Source: Paenibacillus sp. 1001270B_150601_E10
GTDB taxonomy: Bacteria > Bacillota > Bacilli > Paenibacillales > Paenibacillaceae
NCBI RefSeq assembly: GCF_015558675.1
Contig: NZ_JADMOL010000003.1
Location: 352,813 to 416,812, forward strand
DNA: 64,000 nt
Direction of reading: 5' to 3'
Shown: in pieces, positions 19,127 to 28,050 of the stretch
Layout of the letters: each line of letters starts with the position of its first letter
How positions within the stretch are numbered: position 1 is the stretch's first letter
Made by a program: the position numbers and the translations under genes
The notes under the pieces: model-generated
The model's database searches: none
The model's input: only the letters and a program-made list of their open reading frames with translations
Told to the model about the DNA's origin: nothing

Positions 19127-19202
19127 AAAAGCATTTCCCGATGCAGCAGTGCTAGACTTCATTCTAGTCTCGCTCAGCCAGCAGAGGAAATGCTTTTTTT
19201 AT
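19127..19202. terminator. Bidirectional terminator
   Basis: Stem AAAAAAGCATTTCC / GGAAATGCTTTTTTT between convergent genes (MmcQ/YjbR protein and lacD); T-tracts on both sides. Confidence 0.85.
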
Positions 19203-19221
19203 ATCTCATTTGCTTATTTGA

Positions 19222-20250
19222 TTACACGATTTCTAAGTTGTCCTTGCCCCCATAAATGTCCCACCAAGGCAATGCGGCATCATTCAACACCTCAGCAAGA
19301 TGCTTCATCCGATGTACGCCTTCTGCGCGCAGCCATGCGCGTAGACCTTCCGCTCCTTGCTTGCCGTAGATCTCAATGCCATCCTTCCAGGTTGCCCGTC
19401 CGCACAGCACGCCGGAGAACGGGGTCCCCGCTTCGCCCGCAAGCTGCATCGTTTCAATGAAATCAGCATTCGATACACCTGCACTTAAGTAAATAAACGG
19501 AACAGTCGCAATCGATGCAGTATCCGTAAAGTGCTGCAGCGCCTCTTCACGGGTGTACACCGCTTCTGCCTCATGTCCACGATTCGCTTCGGTGCCAGAT
19601 ACATACGTCATATTGACAGGGACCTCAACCTTCAGCACGTCAATATGATACTTGTCCTGCGTGAATTCATGCATGCTCTTCTTTACTTTATCCGGCTTAG
19701 CTGCCGCAAATGCAGCGCTCTTCGCATCTGGAATCTGATCGCTGTATGTGACAAACTCAAAGAAGAATGGAATATCGTTCGCTACACATTCCGCTCCAAC
19801 CCGTTCTACGAAGGCATGCTTCTGATCGTTGATCTCGGCGGTGTCGTCAGGGTCATAATACATCAATATCTTGATTGCATCCGCCCCTTTCTCGACATAG
19901 CGCTGAACGGACCATTCTGGCAGCAAATCCGGAAGTCTTCCGGGGATTTCGGCGTCATAGCCTGTCTTCTCGTAAGCCATCAACAGCCCTGCATGCTGAT
20001 CTCTTGCTTTGGCTGGCTTCCAGCCATATTCCGGGTCTAGGAGAATCGCAGTGGAATAAGGCGTCAATTCTTCCGTGACTAGCTCTTTAAACTCCTCTAC
20101 CTGCTGAGCAGTGGCGGTGGATCCCATTGCCTCAGACAGCATCTTTTGCAAGGAACCCCGTTGGTCAAGCGCTGTCGCAACAATAAGCCCCTGCTTATTG
20201 CTTAAGCGCTGCATGGCTTCATATTTTCCTTTTGTCATTCTTGTAGGCAT
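19222..20250 (-). CDS. lacD: Tagatose-1,6-bisphosphate aldolase (LacD family)
   Basis: About 342 residues. The ATALDQRGSLQKML start, the Lys-containing ADAIKILMYY strand and the DVLKVEVPVNM strand match class I aldolases of the LacD type, which split tagatose-1,6-bisphosphate into dihydroxyacetone phosphate and glyceraldehyde 3-phosphate. ATG 20250 is nine bases after AGGGGAG; ATG at 20256 is only three bases after it. No other tagatose or galactose-6-phosphate genes are nearby, so it may serve a different sugar (sulfoquinovose and related pathways use similar aldolases) or general sugar phosphate metabolism. Confidence 0.85.
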   Translation of the reverse strand: MPTRMTKGKYEAMQRLSNKQGLIVATALDQRGSLQKMLSEAMGSTATAQQVEEFKELVTEELTPYSTAILLDPEYGWKPAKARDQHAGLLMAYEKTGYDAEIPGRLPDLLPEWSVQRYVEKGADAIKILMYYDPDDTAEINDQKHAFVERVGAECVANDIPFFFEFVTYSDQIPDAKSAAFAAAKPDKVKKSMHEFTQDKYHIDVLKVEVPVNMTYVSGTEANRGHEAEAVYTREEALQHFTDTASIATVPFIYLSAGVSNADFIETMQLAGEAGTPFSGVLCGRATWKDGIEIYGKQGAEGLRAWLRAEGVHRMKHLAEVLNDAALPWWDIYGGKDNLEIV

Positions 20251-20366
20251 GTTCATGCACTCCCCTCTTCTCATTATCCAATGTCATTAATGTCATATCC
20301 ATTATTTAAAGCCGTTCACGTTCGATTAATCATTCTTACTACAAAAAATATGGCATTATATTGAAT

Positions 20367-20397
20367 AACCCTCTCTTTAATAGCTCAAGAGAGGGTT
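20367..20397 (-). terminator. Terminator of the DUF4023-like small gene
   Basis: Perfect 11-base stem AACCCTCTCTT / AAGAGAGGGTT, followed on the minus strand by ATTCAATATAAT. Confidence 0.65.
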
Positions 20398-20407
20398 GAA
20401 AACAAGG

Positions 20408-20545
20408 TTATTTATTGGTGCTGTGCTGCTTGCCGGGAAGCTTGTCCCCAGGCGTCCCCTTGCCGAAGCGCTGTTGATTCTTTCGCGCTTTTTCCTGGTT
20501 ATTGTGAACCTTTTCTACAAACTCATGTGTGCTGCTGTTATCCAT
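20408..20545 (-). CDS. DUF4023-like small hydrophilic protein, 45 residues
   Basis: MDNSSTHEFVEKVHNNQEKA then RKNQQRFGKGTPGDKLPGKQ. The pattern THEFVEKxHxxQxKxxKN...GKGxPxxKLPxKQH is what I recall of the DUF4023 family of Bacilli; length fits. ATG 20545 is preceded by AGAGGAGG with ideal spacing, and a terminator follows, so it is a real gene although too short for usual cut-offs. Charged and without hydrophobic segments. Function unknown; several such small basic proteins in Bacillales are spore-associated. Confidence 0.75.
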   Translation of the reverse strand: MDNSSTHEFVEKVHNNQEKARKNQQRFGKGTPGDKLPGKQHSTNK

Positions 20546-20600
20546 CGATATCCTCCTCTAACGGCTATTCGCAGATTAGGATATCCAATTCAGGGACAAC

Positions 20601-21557
20601 TCATGAGAACCAAACTTGGAGAAGCAGAGTCAAGACAAGGACGACGATCCGGCTGACATTTAACATAACAAAGTTCCGTACGGCCAGAATAAACGTATCC
20701 TTCTTCGTCTGCAGCGCTTCAAAAGCCTTAATATTGCGGTGAACTGGAATGAAGGTAAAGAGCAAGAGCAAGAGCAGAATCGGATGAACACCGAGCAGGT
20801 ATAAAGCAATAAGATCAAAGTATGAAAAGACATACGCATAACGGAACAGCAGCAGGGCGTTATGCTTGCCAATATACACAGGCAGCGTATATCTGCGATT
20901 CTCGATGTCATCCTCCATATCGCTGATATTGTTTGCCAGCATAATATTCGCGATGCCCATAATGGCAGGAATCGAGATCCAGAAGACGAGGATGACCTCC
21001 AAAATATTGATATGAACATCAAGCGCTCCTTGATGATAAAGGACATCGATCAGCTGTCCAGGTTCTGCGTGAATGTAAGCAGAGATAAAGATGATAACAA
21101 AGCCCATGAACAATCCGGAGAAGATCTCCCCTAATGGCATGCGAGAAATCGGAATCGGTCCGAGAGAGTACAGAAAGCCCACTAGGAAGGATAAGCCGCC
21201 CAGCAGCAAGATCAAGAGATCCGTGTTTAGATATAATACAACTCCCGTCCAAATCGCAACAATCAGCAATGTGGCGATAATGAAGACTACGGTTCCCTCT
21301 TTCATGCCGTACTTCACAATCGCATTATGCACCTCATAACCGTATCCATGCTTCTTCACTGCTTTTTTATAATCATAATAGTTATTAATGGCTGTTGTCG
21401 CCATGTCAAAGCAAAGCAAGGATACTAGCATCAGCAGGAAATGAGAGACCTGAAACGTATCGAACCGAAGCAGCGCGTACAGCGTTCCAATCGCAAATGG
21501 AATCATACTGGCGGTCTTGGTCTTGATCTCTACGAGCTGCAGGTAACGAGTCAACAT
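20601..21557 (-). CDS. UbiA-family prenyltransferase, MenA-like
   Basis: 318 residues, nine predicted membrane segments. Two Asp-rich loops fit UbiA enzymes: TTAINNYYDYKKAVKKH near residue 60 and NNISDMEDDIENRRYTLPVY near residue 210. The family member MenA attaches the polyprenyl chain to 1,4-dihydroxy-2-naphthoate in menaquinone synthesis, the quinone used by both oxidases in this window. Which aromatic acceptor is used here is inference. ATG 21557 follows AAAGGAG. A TATAAT at 21629-21634 on minus may be its -10. Confidence 0.75.
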   Translation of the reverse strand: MLTRYLQLVEIKTKTASMIPFAIGTLYALLRFDTFQVSHFLLMLVSLLCFDMATTAINNYYDYKKAVKKHGYGYEVHNAIVKYGMKEGTVVFIIATLLIVAIWTGVVLYLNTDLLILLLGGLSFLVGFLYSLGPIPISRMPLGEIFSGLFMGFVIIFISAYIHAEPGQLIDVLYHQGALDVHINILEVILVFWISIPAIMGIANIMLANNISDMEDDIENRRYTLPVYIGKHNALLLFRYAYVFSYFDLIALYLLGVHPILLLLLLFTFIPVHRNIKAFEALQTKKDTFILAVRNFVMLNVSRIVVLVLTLLLQVWFS

Positions 21558-21869
21558 GAAACATACTCCTTTACATCAGACAAACATCTGCATATTTAAT
21601 CTTTCATCGGTAAAGCTTTATCATGTGCATTATACTGGATTGTGCTGATTTTCACACTGAAAAAAATAAAAAACGTAATCTTTTTCTTTATTGCCTGCTC
21701 ATGCCTTCTCAGCCGACTTCATCCTTTATTACAAAATCATGATGTGTAACTGTAAGCTGGACACGCTATAATATAGTCTACATTAGCTGTTGTTTTTATC
21801 TCCGATAAGGATGACGATTTCGTCTCGGAGTATTCTCAATCTCTTATATGGTTAAAAAGGAGTGTCCTT
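21558..21869. other. Divergent promoter region (MenA-like gene / GNAT)
   Basis: 312 bases. TATAAT on minus at 21629-21634 and TATAAT on plus at 21767-21772 are good -10 candidates; the matching -35 hexamers are poor. No gene seen. Confidence 0.45.
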
Positions 21870-22412
21870 ATGAAGCGTTTCCGAATCAACCAACAAGAGC
21901 TGCCGCCTTCTTTCCATGTGCAGCAAGCCACGAGTGAGGACACTCAGGATATCCTGAATCTGCTCCTTGAGACCGCTAAATGGCTGCAAGCGCAAGGCTC
22001 CTCACAGTGGAGCGCGCTGCTGGAAGGGCATGATGTCCATGGCACGGGCGATGCCATTGCTCGCGGCGATGTCTTCCTCTTCAAAGATGGGGACAAGATT
22101 GCGGGAATGGTGATTCTTCTGACAGAGCCTAGCGCATGGGATATGAATCTATGGGGCGAGACTGGCCACGAGGAGTCGATCTACGTTCATCGCCTCGCGA
22201 TTAATCGCGAGTATGCAGGACAAGGCTTAGGCGCCAACATTCTAGCCTGGGTTCATCAAGGCATCGAGATTGAAGGCAAATCCAACGTTCGACTTGACTG
22301 CATCGAAAGCAACGATGCGCTGTATCGCTTCTATAACAGCTTTGGCATGATCTATCGCGGAAGCGTAAAAGGCTTTCATTTATTTGAACAGCCACAAACC
22401 CATCAACGTTAA
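21870..22412 (+). CDS. GNAT family N-acetyltransferase
   Basis: 180 residues. Motif A is IYVHRLAINREYAGQGLGAN with the acetyl-CoA loop GQGLGA near residue 115, and the C-terminal NDALYRFYNSFGMIYRG block is typical. Cytoplasmic; substrate unknown. ATG 21870 follows AAAAAGGAG. It lies 90 bases ahead of a histidine kinase gene on the same strand, separated by a hairpin. Confidence 0.85.
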   Translation: MKRFRINQQELPPSFHVQQATSEDTQDILNLLLETAKWLQAQGSSQWSALLEGHDVHGTGDAIARGDVFLFKDGDKIAGMVILLTEPSAWDMNLWGETGHEESIYVHRLAINREYAGQGLGANILAWVHQGIEIEGKSNVRLDCIESNDALYRFYNSFGMIYRGSVKGFHLFEQPQTHQR

Positions 22413-22445
22413 GATTTATCCAGGTACTATAGCTAGAGTTATTTG

Positions 22446-22475
22446 AAAGGATCTTCAACTTGCAGAAGATCCTTT
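22446..22475 (+). terminator. Strong hairpin between GNAT and histidine kinase genes
   Basis: Perfect 11-base stem AAAGGATCTTC / GAAGATCCTTT with loop AACTTGCA. No U-tract follows, so it may be a weak terminator or an mRNA-processing hairpin; it ends 27 bases before the kinase start. Confidence 0.5.
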
Positions 22476-22501
22476 GCGCTATATGGGGAGGCGACAACGA
22501 C

Positions 22502-23998
22502 ATGTCCATTCGCATCAAGCTGCTGTTATCGTACACAGGCATGCTTGTTATCAGTCTTGTCATGTTTGCCTTGACTGCGATTCTAATCACCGTCGCAATC
22601 ACAGGCGATATTCATAGTTTAAAAGATTTCTATAAAGTGCATTACCAATTGAATCCCCTGACCGAACAAGAAGAATCGATCTTTCTGGAATTAAAGTCTA
22701 TCGCCAAAAAAAATCCGGATCAGCTTCTCGATAAAGATCTGCTCGAAGAGTATGACTTCAAGCTTCGCATCGAGCAGGCAGCTCTATACGTACGTCGTGA
22801 GAAGGAGACTCTATTCAAGTCCTATACGTTCCACCAGCCGAATATGGACCATGCCCTGCCCGACTACGATCTGAATAATAATCAGATTCGAAACACTTTC
22901 AACGTCGACGAGCGCTTCTATTCCTACGCGAAATACGACTTTTCCTTTTCTGACGGCCAGAGAGGCAGTGTGTTTGTCATTCGTGAACGCAGTCCATTTG
23001 GAGAGATGACGAGAAGATTGCTCCCGATTCTGCTTGTCTTGCTGGCAGGTGTTCTGATCCTTGCCAATCTATTATTGTATCGTTGGATCACGAAAACGGT
23101 CGTGAATCGCTTGAACCTGCTTCGCGATTCCGCCAATCATATTAAGGACGGCAATCTGAATTTCAAGCTTGAACTCTGTGAAAAAGATGAGATCGGCCAG
23201 CTGAACGAAGCATTCGAAAGCATGAGGCTTAGGCTTCAGGAATCCGTGGACCTAAGGTTTCACTATGAAGAGAATCGCAAGGAACTGATCTCCAATATCT
23301 CTCACGATCTCAGAACTCCGATTACAACGATCAAGGGCTATGTCGAGGGCATTCGCGACGGCGTTGCGGATACGCCGGAGAAGATGGAGCGCTATGTTCA
23401 TATGATCTATTCAAAGGCCGTCGATCTGGATCGATTAGTGGACGAGCTGTTTTTGTATTCGAAGCTGGATTTGAAGCAGGTTCCGTTTAACTTCCAGCAG
23501 GTCGATATGAGACGCTTCCTGGAAGATTGCATGGAGGAGCTGTCCTATGACCTTGAGAGCAAAGGAATACATCTGGAGTGGGATCTAAATAAGGATGAGC
23601 CAGTGGAGGTCATGCTTGATCTAGAAAAAATGAAGCGCGTCATTCTCAATATCATCATGAACGCGGTACAGTATATGGACAAGTCTGAGAAGAGCATTCA
23701 GCTATCCCTCCATTCTGATCACGAATCGGTGACGGTAGAGATCAAGGACAACGGAATCGGGATACCAAAGGAAGCGATCTCCCATATCTTCGAGCGCTTC
23801 TATCGTGCAGAACCTTCTCGCAATTCAGCGAGCGGCGGCAGCGGGCTTGGGCTTGCCATCGCTAGACAAATTATCGATGGGCATGGCGGAGAGATATGGG
23901 CTTCAAGCGAGCAAGGCAAAGGGACAAGCTTATTTTTCCGACTGAACAAAGCAAGGCCTAAGGAGAGGACTTCGAATGAAACGAATCTTGATCATTGA
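22502..23998 (+). CDS. Sensor histidine kinase with HAMP domain
   Basis: 498 residues, start ATG 22502 after GGGGAGG. Membrane segment 1 near residues 8-30, an extracytoplasmic sensor of about 140 residues, membrane segment 2 near 180-200, HAMP (ITKTVVNRLNLLRDSANHIK), HisKA with the phospho-acceptor in ISHDLRTPITTIKGY, and an ATPase domain with N box IIMNAVQ, G1 DNGIGIP and G2 GSGLGLAIA. It overlaps the response regulator gene by 23 bases, so the two form one two-component system. The signal is unknown. Confidence 0.92.
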   Translation: MSIRIKLLLSYTGMLVISLVMFALTAILITVAITGDIHSLKDFYKVHYQLNPLTEQEESIFLELKSIAKKNPDQLLDKDLLEEYDFKLRIEQAALYVRREKETLFKSYTFHQPNMDHALPDYDLNNNQIRNTFNVDERFYSYAKYDFSFSDGQRGSVFVIRERSPFGEMTRRLLPILLVLLAGVLILANLLLYRWITKTVVNRLNLLRDSANHIKDGNLNFKLELCEKDEIGQLNEAFESMRLRLQESVDLRFHYEENRKELISNISHDLRTPITTIKGYVEGIRDGVADTPEKMERYVHMIYSKAVDLDRLVDELFLYSKLDLKQVPFNFQQVDMRRFLEDCMEELSYDLESKGIHLEWDLNKDEPVEVMLDLEKMKRVILNIIMNAVQYMDKSEKSIQLSLHSDHESVTVEIKDNGIGIPKEAISHIFERFYRAEPSRNSASGGSGLGLAIARQIIDGHGGEIWASSEQGKGTSLFFRLNKARPKERTSNETNLDH

Positions 23999-24668
23999 GG
24001 ATGAAGCTGCCATAGCGATGCTGCAGCGCGATTATTTTGAATTGCATAACTTTGCGGTGGACTGTGCCTTGACAGGACAAGAGGGCTTGAATCAAGCACT
24101 GCATGAAGATTATGACCTTATCATTATTGATCTTCAGCTGCCTGGCATGGATGGCTTCGAGCTCTGCAGGAACGTTAGAGAGCGCAAGGAAGTTCCGATC
24201 CTGATCGTGTCCGCGAAAAAGGAAGAGGTCGATAAGATCCGCGCCTTCAATCTCGGTGCGGATGACTACATCACGAAGCCGTTCAGTCCAAGCGAGCTCG
24301 TGGCGCGGGCGAAAGCCCATCTGAATCGTTATGAACGGCTGATAAGCAAGCAGCTCGAAGACAAGAAGGATGAAATTGTCATTCGAGGGGTTCGGATCGA
24401 CAGCGTTTCACGCCGCGTTTATGTTCGTGAGGAAGAAACGACATTTACAACGAAGGAATTCGACCTTCTCGTCTTCCTCGCAAGCCATCCTAACCGTGTG
24501 TTCAGCAAAGAAGAGTTGTTTGAGCGGATCTGGGGGCTTGAATCCAGTGGTGACATTGCTACCGTGACTGTTCACATTCGCAAGCTGCGCGAGAAGCTGG
24601 AGGTTGATCCTTCCTCTCCTCAATATATTGAGACCGTTTGGGGCGCGGGCTATCGCTTCACCGTTTGA
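23976..24668 (+). CDS. OmpR-family response regulator
   Basis: 230 residues. Receiver domain with acidic pocket IIEDEA, phospho-acceptor Asp in LIIIDLQLPGMDG, Thr/Ser in ILIVSAKK and Lys in DDYITKPFSP; then a winged-helix DNA-binding domain (TTKEFDLLVFLASHPNRVFS, VTVHIRKLREKLE). Partner of the upstream kinase. Its neighbour downstream is an SLH surface protein gene, a plausible but unproven target. Confidence 0.92.
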   Translation: MKRILIIEDEAAIAMLQRDYFELHNFAVDCALTGQEGLNQALHEDYDLIIIDLQLPGMDGFELCRNVRERKEVPILIVSAKKEEVDKIRAFNLGADDYITKPFSPSELVARAKAHLNRYERLISKQLEDKKDEIVIRGVRIDSVSRRVYVREEETTFTTKEFDLLVFLASHPNRVFSKEELFERIWGLESSGDIATVTVHIRKLREKLEVDPSSPQYIETVWGAGYRFTV

Positions 24669-24743
24669 AGTTTAGATAAATTTAATCTTTTGTTTATCTT
24701 TTATTGATCCTTCGTTTCTATAGGGTTTAGGTTCATCCCTTAT

Positions 24744-24775
24744 CATTCTGTTATGGATATTAATTCAACAGAATG
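24744..24775 (+). promoter_or_regulatory. Hairpin abutting the SLH gene ribosome binding site
   Basis: Perfect nine-base arms CATTCTGTT / AACAGAATG with a 14-base loop, ending one base before GGAGGG of the SLH gene. May stabilise the 5' end or expose the ribosome binding site. Confidence 0.45.
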
Positions 24776-24787
24776 GAGGGTTTCACA

Positions 24788-26284
24788 ATGAACATCTATA
24801 CAAAGAAATGGGCGGCTGTCATGATCGCCGCTTCCCTTGGTGTAACGGCTGTACCACTCGCTACAGGGCATGCGGAGGCTATGAACCATGCTGCAAAGAG
24901 TTCAGTTGCAGTCTCAAGCGTCGCTAACATTACGATACAGCAAGCCATCCAGGAGCTTAACAAGCTGGGAATAATGCAGGGGTATCCGGATCAATCGATA
25001 CGAGAGGATCAGCCGATTACTCTGGCTGAGCTGTCTAAGCTGCTCGTCAAAGCCTTCGAGCTGAATCCTTCTCCAGCACAGGATAAGCTGCCTGCACATG
25101 TCTCGCCTAATGCCTGGTATGCGCCATACGCTGCTGCCATGGCCGAGCTCGGAATTGTAGATGGTGATTTCCTTCCACAAGGCACCGTAACCAAGAATGA
25201 GCTGGTGCAGATGGTTGCGAAGGCCCTGAAACGTGACATCAAGTCTGTAGACTACTGGGCTCAAAGCCTTGATTCGAATACAAGCATCTCTCGGGGAGAA
25301 GCCGCTTATCTGATCTATGCAGCGTTTCCGGCGATTCCATCCGATAATGCTCAGATCAAAAGTGTAAAAGCCTTAAACGCGATCACGCTTATCGTAGAGA
25401 TGGATAAGCCGCTTACAGCAGCAAACGAAGCTTTCAACCAAGCAAAAGCAGACTTTGTATTCACAAATGGGCTTACGCTGACCAACATGCCGCGTCTGAT
25501 GACAGGCTCCAAAGCCACTTACATTGTGCCGACATCTGTGCAGGCTTCTGGAACGTCCTATGCGCTGACGTATAAAGGCAAAGCAGCTGGCTCATTTGAA
25601 GGCCAAGCCAAGCGAATTGACATGACGAAGGCCGAGCAGGTTACTAACGATACCTTTGAGCTTGAAGCGTTGAAGGCTAACGGTGTTGTGGACTACGGCT
25701 ATATTATCTCTGCCTACAGCGGCGGCAGAGGCGCGAATGCGTTTATCGTCGATCAGAACCTTGCAGCTGATGGCGTGACCTACAATATTATTTCATCAAT
25801 GCAGGCTCGCGAAGTAACCATCACGCCGGAAGGCGGTGCACCAATCGTAGCGAAGTATGTTCCATTCACGCAGTCTACAGATGGACGCCAAGAGCCGAAA
25901 TTCAGACTCCCTGAGGGACAAGTTCTCACTCCTGGCGTAACCTATACGGTCACTTCGGATTGGGCAACGATTGCGAATCCTACATTTACAGCCAAGGAAA
26001 TAGCGCCACTTACAATTGCTAGCGCTGAGGCCATTAACGAATCGTCGCTTTCTATCGAGCTGTCTAAAGATCCAGGCGATGAACTTTTCTCGGGAAGAAG
26101 CGTCGTATTGACAGCTCCAAATGGAGATAAATTAACCGCTACCTATGTCTACTCGAGCCGAAAAGGAGCAGCTGGCGTGTTCAATTTGACCAATGACAAT
26201 AAGCTCGCACCTGGCACAACCTATAAAGTAACGCCCCTACAACCATGGGCAACGGCAGAAGAGGTAACGCTCGTATCGAAGTAA
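24788..26284 (+). CDS. SLH-domain cell-surface protein
   Basis: 498 residues with a signal peptide (MNIYTKKWAAVMIAASLG..., cleavage near GHAEA). Residues about 50-190 hold two clear and one shorter S-layer homology unit (LNKLGIMQGYPDQSIREDQP; MAELGIVDGDFLPQGTVTKN), which anchor proteins to pyruvylated wall polymer. The rest is Thr/Ala-rich beta-type sequence with repeated LTPGVTYTVT / LAPGTTYKVT elements, as in Ig-like or SbsA/SbsC-like domains. No enzyme motif. ATG 24788 follows GGAGGG. Confidence 0.82.
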   Translation: MNIYTKKWAAVMIAASLGVTAVPLATGHAEAMNHAAKSSVAVSSVANITIQQAIQELNKLGIMQGYPDQSIREDQPITLAELSKLLVKAFELNPSPAQDKLPAHVSPNAWYAPYAAAMAELGIVDGDFLPQGTVTKNELVQMVAKALKRDIKSVDYWAQSLDSNTSISRGEAAYLIYAAFPAIPSDNAQIKSVKALNAITLIVEMDKPLTAANEAFNQAKADFVFTNGLTLTNMPRLMTGSKATYIVPTSVQASGTSYALTYKGKAAGSFEGQAKRIDMTKAEQVTNDTFELEALKANGVVDYGYIISAYSGGRGANAFIVDQNLAADGVTYNIISSMQAREVTITPEGGAPIVAKYVPFTQSTDGRQEPKFRLPEGQVLTPGVTYTVTSDWATIANPTFTAKEIAPLTIASAEAINESSLSIELSKDPGDELFSGRSVVLTAPNGDKLTATYVYSSRKGAAGVFNLTNDNKLAPGTTYKVTPLQPWATAEEVTLVSK

Positions 26285-26379
26285 CCATTGTGTTTAAACA
26301 TGATCTTCTGTCGTCTTGACGTTATGAAGTGGTTGTAATAATGACTCTGTTGATGTAAACAAGAAGAGGGGGAGTGACG

Positions 26380-27093
26380 ATGCTTAGAGCGCTAATGATC
26401 GCCCTTTTTCTCTTGACTACAGGCTGTCTGGACCAGTCTGCCGATCTTCCGGCTGGGGAAGTCCAGCAAGCAATAGAAGGAGGTCAAGACATGAAGCTAC
26501 TGAACGACGATCTCATTGAAGCCACATTGAATCGCAACCAGGTAGAGATCAAGCAGCTTATTCAGGAAGGCGCCGATATAAATACCGTTGACGCCAGCGG
26601 CCGTACGCCTGCGATGATAGCGGTACATCATAAGCAGTTGAACGTGTTCAACCTGCTGGTTGAGCTGGGGGCAGATATTAACATCCGAGATCAGCGTTCC
26701 GACAACCCGCTTCTATATGCCAGCGCGGAAGGCATGCTTGATATTGTGAAGGCAGCCCTTGCGGCGAATGCGGACACCACGCTTACCAATCGCTTTGGAG
26801 GCACGGCGCTTATTCCCGCTGCGGACCGCGGTCATGTCGATATCGTGGAGGAATTGCTGGAGCATTCCGATGTTAATGTCAATCATGTCAATAACCTGGG
26901 TTGGACGGCACTGCTTGAGGCTGTCATCCTTGGAGACGGCGGAGAGCGTCATCAACATATTGTGGAGCTGCTCATTCAGCATGGCGCGGATGTCAATCTT
27001 GCTGATGGCGATGGGATCACTCCACTCCAGCATGCGAAGCAGCACGGGTACACCCGTATGATCGATATGCTTACTGCAGCTGGCGCGCAGTAA
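26380..27093 (+). CDS. Ankyrin-repeat lipoprotein
   Basis: 237 residues. Lipoprotein signal peptide with lipobox LLTTGC (Cys near residue 17). From residue 50 about five ankyrin repeats follow (DASGRTPAMIAVHHKQLNVF, RSDNPLLYASAEGMLDIVKA, NLGWTALLEAVILGDGGERH, DGITPLQHAKQHGYTRMIDM). Probably sits on the outer face of the membrane as a protein-binding scaffold; partner unknown. ATG 26380 is five bases after GGGGGAG; an in-frame GTG two codons upstream overlaps that site. Confidence 0.88.
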   Translation: MLRALMIALFLLTTGCLDQSADLPAGEVQQAIEGGQDMKLLNDDLIEATLNRNQVEIKQLIQEGADINTVDASGRTPAMIAVHHKQLNVFNLLVELGADINIRDQRSDNPLLYASAEGMLDIVKAALAANADTTLTNRFGGTALIPAADRGHVDIVEELLEHSDVNVNHVNNLGWTALLEAVILGDGGERHQHIVELLIQHGADVNLADGDGITPLQHAKQHGYTRMIDMLTAAGAQ

Positions 27094-27173
27094 GCAGCGA
27101 TAGAACGTGACCCATTGGAAGCTATACCTTAACCTTAACCTTCATCTTCAAACCATTCACCTTCTCTAACTTA

Positions 27174-27218
27174 AAAAACCATCCTTCACGGAAGTAGTCA
27201 CCGTGAAGGATGGTTTTT
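27174..27218. terminator. Strong bidirectional terminator
   Basis: Stem AACCATCCTTCACGG / CCGTGAAGGATGGTT with A- and T-tracts, between the ankyrin gene and the convergent EamA gene. Confidence 0.9.
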
Positions 27219-27298
27219 CTTGTCGTTCTTACTGAGATTCACCATATATCGCTTTAGGATGAGACAGCTCCTCGCTAGAGCCTGTCCAACTCGTCCTG

Positions 27299-27730
27299 TT
27301 ATGCCGCTACTGCCGTGATAAATACACCGACGGCGATCAATACAATGCCGATTGTCCCCCAGAATGACAGCTTCTCGCCAAGGAACAGCAGCGCAAATCC
27401 AACAGCCAGCACGACACTTAGCTTATCGATGGGCGCAACCTTGGATACATCGCCTTTTTGAATCGCGATAAAATAAAACAGCCAGGATAAAGCTCCTGCC
27501 ACGCCGCTAAGCACGATGAAGAGCATCGCCTTCTTGTTCGCGAGCACCTCCCCGATCTGGCCGAGCTTGCCTTGAACAGCAATAACCCCGAACAAAAAAA
27601 TCATCATGATAGCCGCTCGTATTGTAGTGGCTGTGTTCGGATCAACCTGCTGCAAACCGATCTTTCCGAAAATAGAAACGAGCGCTGCCATCGCCGCGGA
27701 CAGCAGTGCATATAATAGCCAGCTTGCCAT
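27299..27730 (-). CDS. Half-size EamA/DMT family transporter
   Basis: 143 residues with five membrane segments, i.e. one EamA unit instead of the usual two; such short forms (COG2510-like) are a known separate group that likely dimerise. Motifs AAMAALVSIFGKIGL and VAPIDKLSVVLAVGFALLFL are typical. ATG 27730 follows AGGAGG. Substrate unknown. Single gene. Confidence 0.82.
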   Translation of the reverse strand: MASWLLYALLSAAMAALVSIFGKIGLQQVDPNTATTIRAAIMMIFLFGVIAVQGKLGQIGEVLANKKAMLFIVLSGVAGALSWLFYFIAIQKGDVSKVAPIDKLSVVLAVGFALLFLGEKLSFWGTIGIVLIAVGVFITAVAA

Positions 27731-28050
27731 ATCCTTGACCTCCTATAGGATCATCTTATGTATGTATACTGCTCATTTCCTAACCTTTTTCTTATCCAAA
27801 AGCTTAAAAAATAAGTATGGGGATGACTGCCTCCTCATCATGATTATGATGAACATCTACAAGATTACCATACCTCTCGGCTCATAGGAGTCACGAAAGC
27901 TAACAACCTTCAAATTTTAGCCGATAATCATTCTATAAGCTGCATAGCTCCTATTCTTTCATCAATGTTCGTGCCTCTAAGGAATAAAAGAGGTATACTA
28001 GATAAACAATCCAGGTATAGGAACTGTCAAGAAAGCAAGAGGTGCAACCC
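27731..28050. other. Divergent intergenic region, no gene seen
   Basis: 320 AT-rich bases between the EamA gene and the zinc-ribbon gene. It includes TATACT (28, about 27994-27999) and the ribosome binding site for the latter; nothing else recognised. Confidence 0.35.

Noticed and set aside
20396-20656. An 86-codon plus-strand frame
   Set aside because: No ribosome binding site; it is antisense to the better supported DUF4023-like gene and the end of the MenA-like gene.
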